Positions 1 to 8,416 are shown, counted from the stretch's first letter. The stretch: DNA of 32,881 nt from Bog-473 sp035534235 (GCA_035534235.1 DATLSH010000078.1:1-32881), one strand, 5' to 3'. Numbers and translations are program-made. The notes: generated by a model from the sequence alone, not told the origin.

Positions 1-1
1 G

Positions 2-925
2 GTCGTGCTGGGCAACGGCGGAACAACGTGTTTCTGGGACGCCGCCACCTTTGGCCTGATCGAGACCCAGAGCCAGCACCTGAGCTTTGGGGAATTCTCC
101 TCCAAATTCGCCGCGTGTGCCGCTGCCGCCCCTCATCTCAAGGAGCCGCAGATCATTGCGTCCGAAGTGGGCACCCACCCCTTACCGGTGGCGGACGGCG
201 CGGTCGACCTCTACGCCCTGACCCACAACGAGACGTCGACCGGCGTCGCCATGCCGATCCGTCGCCCCCAAGGGGCGCCCCTACCAGCCGACGGGGGTGG
301 GCTGGTCGCCGTGGACGGCACTTCGGGCGCCGGAGGGCTCAGAGTCGACGCCCACCAGTTCGACGCCTACTACCTGGCCCCCCAGAAGTGCTTCGCCGGT
401 GACGGCGGGTTGTGGATCGCGCTCATGTCGCCGGCCGCGCTTGAGCGGGTGGAGCGGATCGCCGCGTCGGGCCGCTGGATCCCCACCTTCCTCGACCTCA
501 AGACGGCGGTGGACAATTCCGTGCTGGACCAGACCTACAACACGCCGGCGTTGGCCACCATCTTCCTCCTGGCCGAGCAGCTCCACTGGATGAACACCAA
601 CGGTGGCCTCGAATGGACGGCGTCGCGCTGTGATCGGTCGGCTGAGATCCTCTACACCTGGGCCGAGCAGTCCGACTTCGCGCGCCCCTTTGTCGAGCGG
701 CCCTCGGACCGCAGCCACGTGGTGGGCACCATCGACTTCGTCGATGCCGTCGACGCAGCCGCCGTGGCCGCCGTGCTGCGGGCCAACGGGATTGTGGACA
801 CCGAGCCCTACCGCAAGCTGGGCCGGAACCAGCTGCGCATCGCCATGTTCCCCGCCATTGAGCCCGACGACGTCGCCTCGCTGTGTGCCTGCATCAACCA
901 CGTCGTGGGGGCGCTGGCCGCCTGA
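2..925 (+). CDS. serC: Phosphoserine aminotransferase, 3' part (window cuts the start)
   Basis: This is a PLP-dependent aminotransferase that converts 3-phosphohydroxypyruvate to phosphoserine in serine synthesis, in the cytoplasm. The reading frame is open from the first bases, so the N-terminal part lies outside the window and 307 residues remain. Visible hallmarks are HNETSTGV, the DGTSGAGG stretch, and APQKCFA, whose Lys (codon 386-388) is the expected PLP-linking residue. The C-terminal block NGIVDTEPYRKLGRNQLRIAMFP is close to the mycobacterial/actinobacterial SerC branch as I remember it. The gene converges on the SDR at 962. A hairpin (arms 938-944 and 962-968) lies in the short gap. 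The assignment is by recognised family motifs. Nothing looks broken except the window edge. Confidence 0.93.
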   Translation, partial: VVLGNGGTTCFWDAATFGLIETQSQHLSFGEFSSKFAACAAAAPHLKEPQIIASEVGTHPLPVADGAVDLYALTHNETSTGVAMPIRRPQGAPLPADGGGLVAVDGTSGAGGLRVDAHQFDAYYLAPQKCFAGDGGLWIALMSPAALERVERIAASGRWIPTFLDLKTAVDNSVLDQTYNTPALATIFLLAEQLHWMNTNGGLEWTASRCDRSAEILYTWAEQSDFARPFVERPSDRSHVVGTIDFVDAVDAAAVAAVLRANGIVDTEPYRKLGRNQLRIAMFPAIEPDDVASLCACINHVVGALAA

Positions 926-937
926 TCGTGCGGGCAC

Positions 938-968
938 GGCCTGAGCCCCGTCGGGTCCCCGTCAGGCC
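938..968. terminator. Weak hairpin between convergent serC and SDR genes
   Basis: Seven-base arms GGCCTGA (938-944) and TCAGGCC (962-968) flank a 17-base loop between two convergent genes. The right arm overlaps the stop codon of the minus-strand SDR. There is no T-tract, so it is at best a weak bidirectional terminator. Confidence 0.3.
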
Positions 969-1834
969 AGCATGAATCCCACCGAGGCCAGCAGCTTCTC
1001 GCTCTCCTCCCACAGACGGGCTGCCTGCTCGTCGTTGTGCGCCTGCGTGCTCATATGGCCCGGCCTGCTGCGCACCCAGTACAGGCCGGTCTTGCCCTCG
1101 ACCTCGGGAGACGTGGCCAGGTAGATGGACGTCTTGGCCCCCGACGCCGCGCTGATCTCGAACGGCCGGATCATCCGGTTGCCCCAACCCATGATCCCCT
1201 TCAGGTCGCCGTCCATGCCGAAGCCGCTGCGGACGGGCCCCGGGTGCACCGCATTGACCGTCACCCCCGAACCGGCCACCCGCTTGGACAGCTCACGGGT
1301 GAAGAGGATGTTGGCCAGCTTGGAGCGCCCGTAGGCCTCCATGGCGGCATAGCGCTTCTCACTCTGCAGGTCGTCGAAACGCATGCCGCGCCAGGCCATG
1401 TGGTGGCCCACCGATGACAGGTTGATGATGCGGGACGGCGCGCTGGAAACCGTGCGCTCCAGCAGGAGGTTGGTGAGGAGGAAGTGCCCCAGGTGATTCA
1501 CCCCGAGGGTCTGCTCAAACCCCTGCTTGGTCACCAGGCGCTCCGACCACGTGCCGCCGGCGTTGTTGACCAGGACATGGAGCTTGTCCCAGCGCGAGAT
1601 GATCTCCTCGGCGGCGTGCCGCACCGACTCCAGGTCGGACAGGTCCAGGGCGACCACGTGCACCTCTTCGTTGCCGGTGCGCTCCTTGACCTGGGCCGCC
1701 GCGGCGGCCGCCTTCTCCTGGTTGCGGCAGGCCAGCACCGTTGTGGCGCCCGCCATGGCTACCCCGACCGCAGTCTCGAGCCCGATGCCGATGTTGCTCC
1801 CGGTGATGACGACGACTCTTCCCTGCATGCTCAT
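962..1834 (-). CDS. Short-chain dehydrogenase/reductase (retinol dehydrogenase-like)
   Basis: This is a 290-residue classical-length SDR, an NAD(P)-dependent oxidoreductase expected in the cytoplasm. The Rossmann glycine motif TGSNIGIG is near residue 11, followed by VNNAGG near residue 90. The catalytic set is visible as the Ser in INLSSVGHH and the Tyr/Lys in YGRSK. The NHLGHFLL segment after NNAG is typical of the retinol dehydrogenase/WW-domain-oxidoreductase-like branch. The ATG at 1834 is followed by a second Met two codons later, and no strong Shine-Dalgarno sequence is visible. The gene lies 52 bases downstream of the propeller gene on the same strand and could be co-transcribed with it. 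The substrate cannot be read from the sequence. Confidence 0.88.
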   Translation of the reverse strand: MSMQGRVVVITGSNIGIGLETAVGVAMAGATTVLACRNQEKAAAAAAQVKERTGNEEVHVVALDLSDLESVRHAAEEIISRWDKLHVLVNNAGGTWSERLVTKQGFEQTLGVNHLGHFLLTNLLLERTVSSAPSRIINLSSVGHHMAWRGMRFDDLQSEKRYAAMEAYGRSKLANILFTRELSKRVAGSGVTVNAVHPGPVRSGFGMDGDLKGIMGWGNRMIRPFEISAASGAKTSIYLATSPEVEGKTGLYWVRSRPGHMSTQAHNDEQAARLWEESEKLLASVGFMLA

Positions 1835-1886
1835 GGTGGGTTCGCTTTCTTAGTGTTGGTGACGCGGTTCGGTGACGACGAACTCT

Positions 1887-4352
1887 TTAGCCCGTCACGG
1901 CGGGAGCTGCCGCAGCCACCACCGCAGTGTTGGCCGAAGCCTCCGATTGGGTAGTGACCACGTTGACCTGGGCCGACGACGTTGGCGCCGTTCCGATCCG
2001 GCCGCTGTAATCCGCCGAGGCCACGTTGGTAAACGTGCTCGTGACATCGGCCGAGGAGCAGTAGATGCTGGCCGACTGCCCCACGGCCAACGACATCGGA
2101 GCCGAGGGGTTGCCGCAGGCCGGCACCACGGGATCGCTGATGGTGACGCCGCCCAGGGCGGTCTGCCCGGTGTTGGTGACGGTGATCTTCCAGTAGGCGG
2201 TGTTCCCGCTGGCCAGGAAGACGCTTGAGGTCCAAGGCCCCGCTCCACCGGCGCTGCAGCTGGCGGCGGACTCGGTGCCGCACACCAGCGTGGTGATGCC
2301 GATGCTGGTGCCCGGCGTGGTGCCCGTGCTCGTTCCCGTGCCCGTGCCCGTGCCCGTGCCGTTGCTCACGAGGGCGTTGGGGTCGAACCGCCAGATCCCG
2401 TTGCGGCCCGGGGGCACGGTCGTGGAGCCGGCCTGGCCTTCCGACAACCCCGAGCCGACGTAGGCGCTCCCGCCGACGACGGCCGTCCCCGACGCCACCG
2501 CCGCCGCCAGGGGGAAGCGCCACAGCGGCAGGCCGGTGTTGGCGTCGTACGCATCGTCGGTGAACGTGGTGGTGGAGGCGGCGAAGACGACGCCGTTGCT
2601 GTAGGTGGTGGCCGCGTAGCTGGGGGCAGCGGCGGCCCGCCAGACGATGGCCCCGGTGGCGGCATCAATGGCCTGCACCGACAGCAGCCGTTCGGGGTGT
2701 TTTATGAGGGAGGGATCGGGGCAGGCGGGCAGCAGGGGGATGGGCCCGATGAGGCCCGGGCAGGTGGCGCCGGCGTCATCGCCGCTCCCGGGCAGGCGCA
2801 CGCCGTTGTCGGCGAAGGGGAGGAAGATGGCGGCATCGAAGTAGGCCGTGGGGCGTCCCAGGGTCACCCCGATTGACGGGCTGCCGATGTAGCCGCCGAG
2901 GGCGCCGACCGTGCTGGGGCCGAGCTGGCCCGCCTGGGCACCCTGCACGCCCCAGACCTCCCCCCCGTTCGACTCGCAAATCGCGTAGGCGAAGCCCGCC
3001 TTGCTTCCCTGAATGACCAGGGGCGTCGAGCCCCCGGCGCCCGGGCAGGGATCGCCGTTGGCCGGGAAGTCGCCGTTGGGCACCGTGGTCAGGATGGGGG
3101 ACGAGCCGAAGTCGTCGTCCCCCGAACCCTGTTCGTTGGGATTTCCGGTGTTGTACAGGTTGAACGGCGCGAACCAGTTCCACACCCGCACGCCGGTGAC
3201 GGGGTCGAGGGCGAACTCGCCCTCGGTGTGGGCATAGTCGTCGTGCGCATAGGTCGTCGAAGGGGCCGGATTGGCGCCGCAGTTGCCCGTGCCGAACAGG
3301 ACCAGGCCGTCAGGAGCGGACGCGCTGTTGGCCAGTCCGTTGGCCGTGATCGTCTTCGGTTGCCACACCGGGTCCTTGGTGGCCTGAGGCTGGGCGGACT
3401 GGTAGGTGTTGGTCCCGGCGGGATCGAGGTAGGTGGGATCGAGTGCGGGTGACGCCCACACGTCGCCACAGGCATCGGCCCAGGTCGTCGAGTTCTGCCC
3501 GAGGCCGGGGACATTGACGGGATTGCAGTTGGCGTTGGCCGTGCCATCCCCGCAACTGAGCGTCGTCGCGTCACTCCCCCCGAACTGCGACGGGTAGAGG
3601 GTGACATCGCGCTCGGGCTCGTAGCGCCAGAGCAATGCCCCCGTGAGAGCGTTGAAGGCGAAGGTGCCGGTGACCTGTATCCCCGAACTGCTGTTGTCGT
3701 CGTTGCCGACGATGACCTCGGGCGGGCTGACCGAGGTGTCGACTACCGGGGAGGACTCGACCTCTATGGAGCTGGTGGGTTTGCCCGGGTCCAGGTCCTG
3801 GGCCCAGTCGCAGGCGCCGGTGAGGGCGTCAATGGCGTAGAGCGAGCCCCCACCGCCGAAGTACAGCGTGGGATCGCCCGGATGGGCGGGGTTGGCCCCG
3901 ACGTCCGACGACACATTGGCCGACGAGGTGATGGAACCGAACCCACCCTTGTGCTGATCGGCAGAGGGGTTGGGCTGGTCCCGGAAGCACGGGAGCGGGG
4001 TATTCATGGAGAACGTCCAGCGAGTGGCCCCGGTGGCCTGGTCCACGGCGTGGAAGAGGCCCGAGGAGTCGCCGGCGTACACCATGCCGCTGGCCACAGT
4101 GGGCTCGGCCGTGACCGCACCGGGCGTGGCGGCGAACCAGGCCGGGAGCATGGTGGCGGCCGACACGGTGCTCAGGGTCGAGCAGCCCCCGCCGGTGTGG
4201 TTGGCGTCGTGTTGGTACATCGTCCAGGACGCCGTGCAGGGCGCGCCCGTATTGGCAGTGGCGCCGACGGCCGCACCGGCCGGAGAGGTTGCTGCTCCCG
4301 CCGCGCCGGACAGGCCGGCCACCAGGAAGGCCCCGAGAGCCAACCGTCCCAT
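1887..4352 (-). CDS. Secreted PQQ-binding-like beta-propeller protein with C-terminal DUF11-like domain
   Basis: The chosen ATG (4352) is preceded by AGGAG and gives 821 residues. A GTG at 4367 also has a purine-rich upstream stretch, so the start is uncertain by a few codons. The N-terminus (GRLALGAFLVAGLSGAAG) is a signal peptide. At least six blades carry the PQQ-like pattern, for example YAIDALTGACDW, FAFNALTGALLWRYE, FALDPVTGVRVWNW, AIDAATGAIVWR and DAYDANTGLPLWRF. The fold resembles polyvinyl-alcohol dehydrogenase-like and quinoprotein propellers, but no haem CxxCH was noticed. A Gly-Thr linker (DNA repeat 2335-2358) leads to a C-terminal DUF11-like beta domain (WKITVTNTGQTALGGVTISDP) found in bacterial surface proteins. 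It is probably exported. No LPXTG or membrane anchor is seen at the C-terminus. The enzymatic role is uncertain, and it could be a binding scaffold. Confidence 0.8.
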   Translation of the reverse strand: MGRLALGAFLVAGLSGAAGAATSPAGAAVGATANTGAPCTASWTMYQHDANHTGGGCSTLSTVSAATMLPAWFAATPGAVTAEPTVASGMVYAGDSSGLFHAVDQATGATRWTFSMNTPLPCFRDQPNPSADQHKGGFGSITSSANVSSDVGANPAHPGDPTLYFGGGGSLYAIDALTGACDWAQDLDPGKPTSSIEVESSPVVDTSVSPPEVIVGNDDNSSSGIQVTGTFAFNALTGALLWRYEPERDVTLYPSQFGGSDATTLSCGDGTANANCNPVNVPGLGQNSTTWADACGDVWASPALDPTYLDPAGTNTYQSAQPQATKDPVWQPKTITANGLANSASAPDGLVLFGTGNCGANPAPSTTYAHDDYAHTEGEFALDPVTGVRVWNWFAPFNLYNTGNPNEQGSGDDDFGSSPILTTVPNGDFPANGDPCPGAGGSTPLVIQGSKAGFAYAICESNGGEVWGVQGAQAGQLGPSTVGALGGYIGSPSIGVTLGRPTAYFDAAIFLPFADNGVRLPGSGDDAGATCPGLIGPIPLLPACPDPSLIKHPERLLSVQAIDAATGAIVWRAAAAPSYAATTYSNGVVFAASTTTFTDDAYDANTGLPLWRFPLAAAVASGTAVVGGSAYVGSGLSEGQAGSTTVPPGRNGIWRFDPNALVSNGTGTGTGTGTSTGTTPGTSIGITTLVCGTESAASCSAGGAGPWTSSVFLASGNTAYWKITVTNTGQTALGGVTISDPVVPACGNPSAPMSLAVGQSASIYCSSADVTSTFTNVASADYSGRIGTAPTSSAQVNVVTTQSEASANTAVVAAAAPAVTG
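2335..2358 (-). repeat. Hexanucleotide tandem repeat (CCCGTG x4) coding a Gly-Thr linker
   Basis: Four perfect copies of CCCGTG (plus strand) with degenerate flanks encode alternating Gly-Thr in the linker between the propeller and the C-terminal domain of the secreted protein. Repeat gain or loss would stay in frame, because the unit is six bases. Confidence 0.85.
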
Positions 4353-4516
4353 CCTGGCTCCTGTCACGGCTCTTCCCTTCGCTCTTTCCTGCCTCTCGCC
4401 GGTACCAGTGGCGCGCTCATGGGCCCGCCACGATCCGAGGGCTTCCGGGAGATACCGCCGGAGCAACGTTCTTCGCCCGACGCGGCGAAGGCGTCCATTT
4501 CATTCACCTTGTTAAC

Positions 4517-5212
4517 GTGACGCCCGTGGCGGTCTTGCGATTCCCGGTGCGAGCCACCGCCTTCGCCTGTGTTGTCCTGACCGCGTCGGGTTGCTCGTCC
4601 TCACCATCGTCGCCCTCGAGAACGCCCCCGTTGTCCGCCGGAATGGGCACGCTCTCCCAACGATCTGCGTTGCTGACCGGAAGCAACGTCATGGCCATCC
4701 CCGGCGGGCCACCCGGGCTCACCGTCACCACCCCGAGCCGGCAGGGCGCGCTCTTCCAAGATCCGGATCCGAGGTCCCCCTGCGGCGCTCGGGTGACCCT
4801 GCCGGATTTCTCCCAGGGCGCGCAGGTCCAGCTCGATGCGGCGTCGTTCGTCGCCTTCCAGGTCGTTGTCGATCTGCCGGTGTCCGAGGCCACTGCGTTC
4901 GCCACGGCCTGGCAGAAGGACACGCGCCCGGGCTGCCCGCCCTTCTTGAGCAAGAGCAACACCGGGTCGTCGCAGATCGCCGACCTGGTGTCCCCGGTCC
5001 CCATGCCCGCCCTGGCGGACCAGGCCACCGGGACTTGGAGCACCCTGAACGACAACGGGCAGACGGTGAACTCCTACGGCCTCGTCCTGCGCACCGGTGG
5101 CCGCCTGGCTTTCGACGTCCTGATCGCGCCGGCCCCCCTGCCGGAGGTCTTTGTGGTGGGCTTCGCCTACGAGGCGGAGTTCAAGCTGAAGGGTTCCCTC
5201 GGCTCCTCCTGA
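4517..5212 (+). CDS. Putative lipoprotein of unknown function
   Basis: The gene is divergent from the propeller gene. The frame is open further upstream, but that part overlaps the propeller start region. The GTG at 4517 (or GTG 4526) gives a sensible export signal: VRATAFACVVLTASGC, with lipobox TASGC at about residues 22-26, followed by a Ser/Pro-rich tether. That predicts a membrane-anchored lipoprotein of about 231 residues. The mature part has two Cys (SPCGAR and PGCPPF) and no family that I recognise. No clear Shine-Dalgarno sequence precedes either GTG, so the exact start is unsure. The divergent arrangement with the propeller gene and the secreted gene downstream suggest a shared cell-envelope theme, which is inference only. 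Confidence 0.65.
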   Translation: MTPVAVLRFPVRATAFACVVLTASGCSSSPSSPSRTPPLSAGMGTLSQRSALLTGSNVMAIPGGPPGLTVTTPSRQGALFQDPDPRSPCGARVTLPDFSQGAQVQLDAASFVAFQVVVDLPVSEATAFATAWQKDTRPGCPPFLSKSNTGSSQIADLVSPVPMPALADQATGTWSTLNDNGQTVNSYGLVLRTGGRLAFDVLIAPAPLPEVFVVGFAYEAEFKLKGSLGSS

Positions 5213-5459
5213 CCCGGGAGGAGTCCGGCGAGGCGAGGCCCGGCACCGGAACCGCACCACCTCGTCACCCAACGGTTGTTTGGGAAATCTGGACTACAGA
5301 AGACCAGTTCAGAGGCACTCTGGTCCCCGTCCCGGCGCCAGGGACCGCAAGTCCTGGGCTCCACCGGGGTTCTGCTGGTGTCGACACGGCCGGCGGGAGG
5401 ACTCCCGGTGGGTCGGCAATCGGGTCCAGAGGGACTGGGAAGAGACGAGGGGAATGCAA

Positions 5460-6851
5460 ATGCGTGGATTGAGGGGAAGAGCGGCTTCGACCGCCGTCTT
5501 GGCCGGAGCTCTGGCTGTCGCATCGCTGGTGACGTGGGCCGGGATCGCCACCGGCGCCACCGGCGGCGGCTACCAGACGAGCCAGATGGACTGCCAGCCC
5601 TACTCCTCTGACTGGGCCACCCCCCAGGGCCTGCAGTACCCGGGCTGCCACAACACCGCCCTCAATGTCGAGAGCGGCGGGACCACCAATGGGGTGGCCA
5701 ATCCCAACAACACCCGCTACGCCGAGGTCGGCAACAACCAGGCGCCCAACGACCCGAACTCCGTGGGCACCAACACCCCCTACAGCATCGGGGAGCCCGG
5801 CTACACGGGCAGCCCCCACGGGGGCTGCGTGGCCGCCAACACCGGAGGCACCGGCGGCGGGGCGGCACCCTACGGCGAGACGCCGGTGCCGGGCAACCAG
5901 ACCGGTAACACCCAGTACTCCAACTACGGGTGCGGTAACAACACCGCCGGCACCGGGTTCGCCATCAACTACGACTACTACCAGTACTACTGCCCCGTCG
6001 TGGCCAAGCTGGGCAAGCCCTGCGAGGACACCAGCTACGGGACGACCACCGGCTCGCTGGACCACGGCACCGCGGTGGCCTACAAGCCCATTGTGGCCAA
6101 CGGCCTGCTCGTCTACTTCGCTGAGGACGACAACACCGACAACGGCGAGCACGATGGCGTTGGCCCGTACAACAACGCAGCGGGCTACCCGAACGACTCG
6201 GGCGCCGCCAGCGGCTCGTCGGACGGCGGGGCCATCACCGCCTCGGTCACCCCGCAGTCGGCCACCCGCACGCCCAGCCTGACCCACCCCGAGGGGCTGG
6301 CCAACCTCAGCACCGGCTTCTGCGCCGACGGCATCTGCGCCGAGGTCACCACCCAGCAGCAGGCCGTGGCCCAGGGTTGTGGCGCCCCGAGCAGCTACGT
6401 CGCCCGGGGTGGCAAGAACGGGACGGCCCACACTGCCAAGAAGTCACAAGCCCCCTGCGCCGCCGGGACCCCCAAGAGCGCCAACGTGTACGACTACGCC
6501 GCCCAGAACCCCTCGCTGACCCAGAGCCAGAACTGCAACGGCGGCGGCGCCTATGGGGGCAGTTCACCCGGCTCCACCACCGACGCCTCGAACTGCGGGC
6601 CCGGCGGCATGAACGCCCTCCGCTCGTCCGAGCCGGCCACCGAGTACGCCAACCCCGGGGTGCAGGTCTTCGCCGACCCCGACCCCAACCGGTCCCCGGC
6701 CGCCCCGGCCCCCTTCTGGCCCACGCCCGGTGTCTACGCCGGCACCTGCGGGGTGACCGCCGGGAGCCCGGCATTGCCCACGGCGGCGGCCATCAACAAG
6801 ACCCCCGTCGGCAACGGCGCCGGACAGGTGGCGGTCAGCACCGGCTGCTGA
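5460..6851 (+). CDS. Secreted Cys/Asn/Gly/Tyr-rich protein of unknown function
   Basis: The ATG at 5460 is preceded by GAGGGG at suitable spacing. An ATG two codons earlier (5454) is too close to that site. The protein is about 463 residues. The N-terminus MRGLRGRAASTAVLAGALAVASLVTWAGIATGA is a signal peptide. The mature chain is unusually rich in Gly, Asn, Tyr, Thr and Ser, with scattered Cys (YPGC, GGCVAA, YGCGNN, YYCPVV, GKPCED, GFCADGICAE, TGC at the end) that could form disulfides outside the cell. A more ordinary segment around YYQYYCPVVAKLGKPC to GLLVYFAEDDNTDNGEHDG may be the conserved core. I recognise no catalytic motif. Base composition matches the neighbours. A strong hairpin follows the stop. 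It could be a structural surface protein or a pilus/matrix component, but no function is assigned. Confidence 0.78.
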   Translation: MRGLRGRAASTAVLAGALAVASLVTWAGIATGATGGGYQTSQMDCQPYSSDWATPQGLQYPGCHNTALNVESGGTTNGVANPNNTRYAEVGNNQAPNDPNSVGTNTPYSIGEPGYTGSPHGGCVAANTGGTGGGAAPYGETPVPGNQTGNTQYSNYGCGNNTAGTGFAINYDYYQYYCPVVAKLGKPCEDTSYGTTTGSLDHGTAVAYKPIVANGLLVYFAEDDNTDNGEHDGVGPYNNAAGYPNDSGAASGSSDGGAITASVTPQSATRTPSLTHPEGLANLSTGFCADGICAEVTTQQQAVAQGCGAPSSYVARGGKNGTAHTAKKSQAPCAAGTPKSANVYDYAAQNPSLTQSQNCNGGGAYGGSSPGSTTDASNCGPGGMNALRSSEPATEYANPGVQVFADPDPNRSPAAPAPFWPTPGVYAGTCGVTAGSPALPTAAAINKTPVGNGAGQVAVSTGC

Positions 6852-6879
6852 CACTGCACCCATCACCAAGCGTTGTGGG

Positions 6880-6907
6880 GGACCCGTGGCCTCCTGGCCA
6901 CGGGTCC
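6880..6907. terminator. Strong hairpin between convergent genes, likely bidirectional terminator
   Basis: A perfect 12-base stem (GGACCCGTGGCC, 6880-6891; complement 6896-6907) closes a TCCT loop. It lies between the stop of the secreted protein (6851) and the stop of the minus-strand SDR (6919). There is no T-tract on either side, as is common for terminators in GC-rich actinobacteria. Confidence 0.7.
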
Positions 6908-6918
6908 TCACGCGTGGA

Positions 6919-7704
6919 TCACTCCGGCCGGCTGCCTTCGTCAGGTTGGTAGCGCCGCATCCCCCAGCGCATAGGTCGGCCGAAGAGGGGATAGAGCGCG
7001 CCGACGGCACCGAAGCGGCGGGGCACGGTCATGTGGGTGGCCTCCCGCTCGACCATGCGGGCGACGCCCCTGGCCACGACCGAAGGGGAGAACAGCTTCC
7101 CCGCGTAGGGCTCCTCGCCTTCCGACAGCCAGATTTCGGTGTCGATGGGTCCCGGGCTGAGCACCCCCACGTGCACGCCCGAGCCGTGGAGGTCGACGGA
7201 CAGGCCGTGGGACCAGCGCGACAGGGCCGCCTTGGACGCCCCGTAGGCACCCTCCTTGGGATTGGGCACGTAGCCCGCGACAGACGTCACGTTGACCACC
7301 GACCCACGCCGGCGCTCCAGCATGCCCGGAAGGGCGGCACTGGTCAGGTAGACGGGACCGAAGAAGTTGACGGCCATGACCCCCTCTATGTCCTCCACGG
7401 TGGCCTCGGCCGAGTGCTTGTGCAGGCTGATGCCGGCGTTGTTGACGATGATGTCGACCCGCCCGAAGGTCTCCGTCACCTTGGCCACCGCCGACTCGCA
7501 GAAGGTGCGATCGGCCACGTCGCCCGCATAGGCGAACGACTCCGCCGAGTGGCGCCGGCAGGCGTTGGCCGTTTCCTCCAGCTTCTCCAACCTTCGGGCC
7601 ACGACCGCCACCCGGGCGCCCCGGCGGGCCAGCTCCTGCGCCGTGGCCGCACCGATCCCCGACGAGGCACCGGTGACAAGGGCGGCCGAACCGGCGATCT
7701 GCAC
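6919..7704 (-). CDS. Short-chain dehydrogenase/reductase
   Basis: This is a 261-residue classical SDR. It has TGASSGIG near residue 11, VNNAGIS near residue 89, NVTSVAGY with the catalytic Ser, and YGASKAAL with the catalytic Tyr and Lys. SPGPIDTEI follows, as expected for the segment contacting the nicotinamide. The start is GTG at 7704, with no clear Shine-Dalgarno sequence. A TAACCT box lies 8 bases upstream of the GTG, so leaderless transcription is possible. The gene lies 45 bases after vapC on the same strand and ends at the strong hairpin at 6880-6907. The C-terminal RFGAVGALYPLFGRPMRWGMRRY resembles SDRs that act on hydrophobic substrates, but the substrate is not determinable from sequence. 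Confidence 0.88.
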   Translation of the reverse strand: MQIAGSAALVTGASSGIGAATAQELARRGARVAVVARRLEKLEETANACRRHSAESFAYAGDVADRTFCESAVAKVTETFGRVDIIVNNAGISLHKHSAEATVEDIEGVMAVNFFGPVYLTSAALPGMLERRRGSVVNVTSVAGYVPNPKEGAYGASKAALSRWSHGLSVDLHGSGVHVGVLSPGPIDTEIWLSEGEEPYAGKLFSPSVVARGVARMVEREATHMTVPRRFGAVGALYPLFGRPMRWGMRRYQPDEGSRPE

Positions 7705-7749
7705 GAGCAGGGAGGTTAGCCGCCACCGCTGCGGCCTGGTCTGGCCCGG

Positions 7750-8157
7750 TTACACCTTGAGAACCCGTAGGTCCGGATGGGCTCGAGCCATCTGGTCGTA
7801 ATCATGATCCTGGGTCACGACGGGGAGACCGAGATCGAGCGCGGTGGCGGCGATCAGGGCGTCGGTGAGCTTGACGGTCCGATGGACACCGGCGGCGCGG
7901 CAGTCGAGGACCAAGCGGGCCCACGTCCCCATGATCGACTCGCTGATTGGGATGGGGTCGGCCGCCTTCGCCAGTGCCAGCGTGTCCCCCCTCTGGGCGC
8001 TCAAGGGTGTCCCCCGAGCACTGAGCACTCCGAGCGTCAGTTCGCCGATGGTGACGACAGATATTGCCACCCTCTCCGGCAGCAAACCCAGAGTGCGTTC
8101 CCTTTCACGTGCGATGAAGACCGATGTGTCGAGCAGCCCTGCAGGCTCAATGCTCAA
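7750..8157 (-). CDS. vapC: PIN-domain ribonuclease toxin (VapC family)
   Basis: This is a 135-residue PIN-domain protein, expected to be an Mg-dependent endoribonuclease toxin neutralised by the antitoxin encoded just upstream. The acidic active-site set is visible: Asp10 (LLDTSVF), Glu39 (IGELTLG), Asp99 (LTDALIAATA) and Asp117 (TQDHDYD). No ATG or GTG precedes the domain. The reading begins at TTG (8157), which overlaps the antitoxin TGA in the four bases TTGA, so translation is probably coupled. Length is normal for VapC and nothing is missing. The RNA target cannot be inferred. Confidence 0.87.
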   Translation of the reverse strand: MSIEPAGLLDTSVFIARERERTLGLLPERVAISVVTIGELTLGVLSARGTPLSAQRGDTLALAKAADPIPISESIMGTWARLVLDCRAAGVHRTVKLTDALIAATALDLGLPVVTQDHDYDQMARAHPDLRVLKV

Positions 8158-8396
8158 AGCTCTTCCAGGGTCTGCCCGGCGAGTGCCTCGAGATCACCCT
8201 GAAGACCTGCATCAGCGGAGCGCTCGGCGAGCTCATTTCGGAAGTGTTCCCCCGGAAGCCAACGGGTCCGGCGTCCGTGGGGCACTATGTCGGCGACCGC
8301 CTCGCCGTGGACTGTCAGGACCACCCGCTCACCCGCCCGCACGGCGCCAATGACCTGGCTCGTACGATTACGTAGGTCACGCACCCCGATCTCCAT
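8154..8396 (-). CDS. Phd/YefM-type antitoxin
   Basis: This 80-residue antitoxin begins at the ATG at 8396. The open frame runs further upstream, but the Phd/YefM domain starts exactly here with MEIGVRDLRNRTSQVIGAVRAGERVVLTVHGEAVADIVP, the typical prevent-host-death fold that binds DNA. The C-terminal part (GEHFRNELAE onward) should wrap the toxin. It overlaps vapC by four bases. A TACGCT box (minus strand, 8404-8409) sits 7 bases before the ATG and no Shine-Dalgarno sequence is seen, so the message may be leaderless. Arms TGTGC and GCACA around the box suggest an autoregulatory operator. Confidence 0.85.
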   Translation of the reverse strand: MEIGVRDLRNRTSQVIGAVRAGERVVLTVHGEAVADIVPHGRRTRWLPGEHFRNELAERSADAGLQGDLEALAGQTLEEL

Positions 8397-8416
8397 GTGC
8401 GACAGCGTAGCACAAT
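8397..8416 (-). promoter_or_regulatory. Candidate promoter/operator of the phd-vapC pair
   Basis: On the minus strand a -10-like TACGCT (8404-8409) ends 7 bases before the antitoxin ATG. It lies between short inverted arms TGTGC and GCACA. A convincing -35 was not found, so this is a proposal. Confidence 0.4.

Noticed and set aside
5265..6431. 388-codon minus-strand open frame opposite the secreted Cys/Asn/Gly/Tyr-rich protein
   Set aside because: Val/Gly-rich shadow of the real gene, with no start signal or domain.
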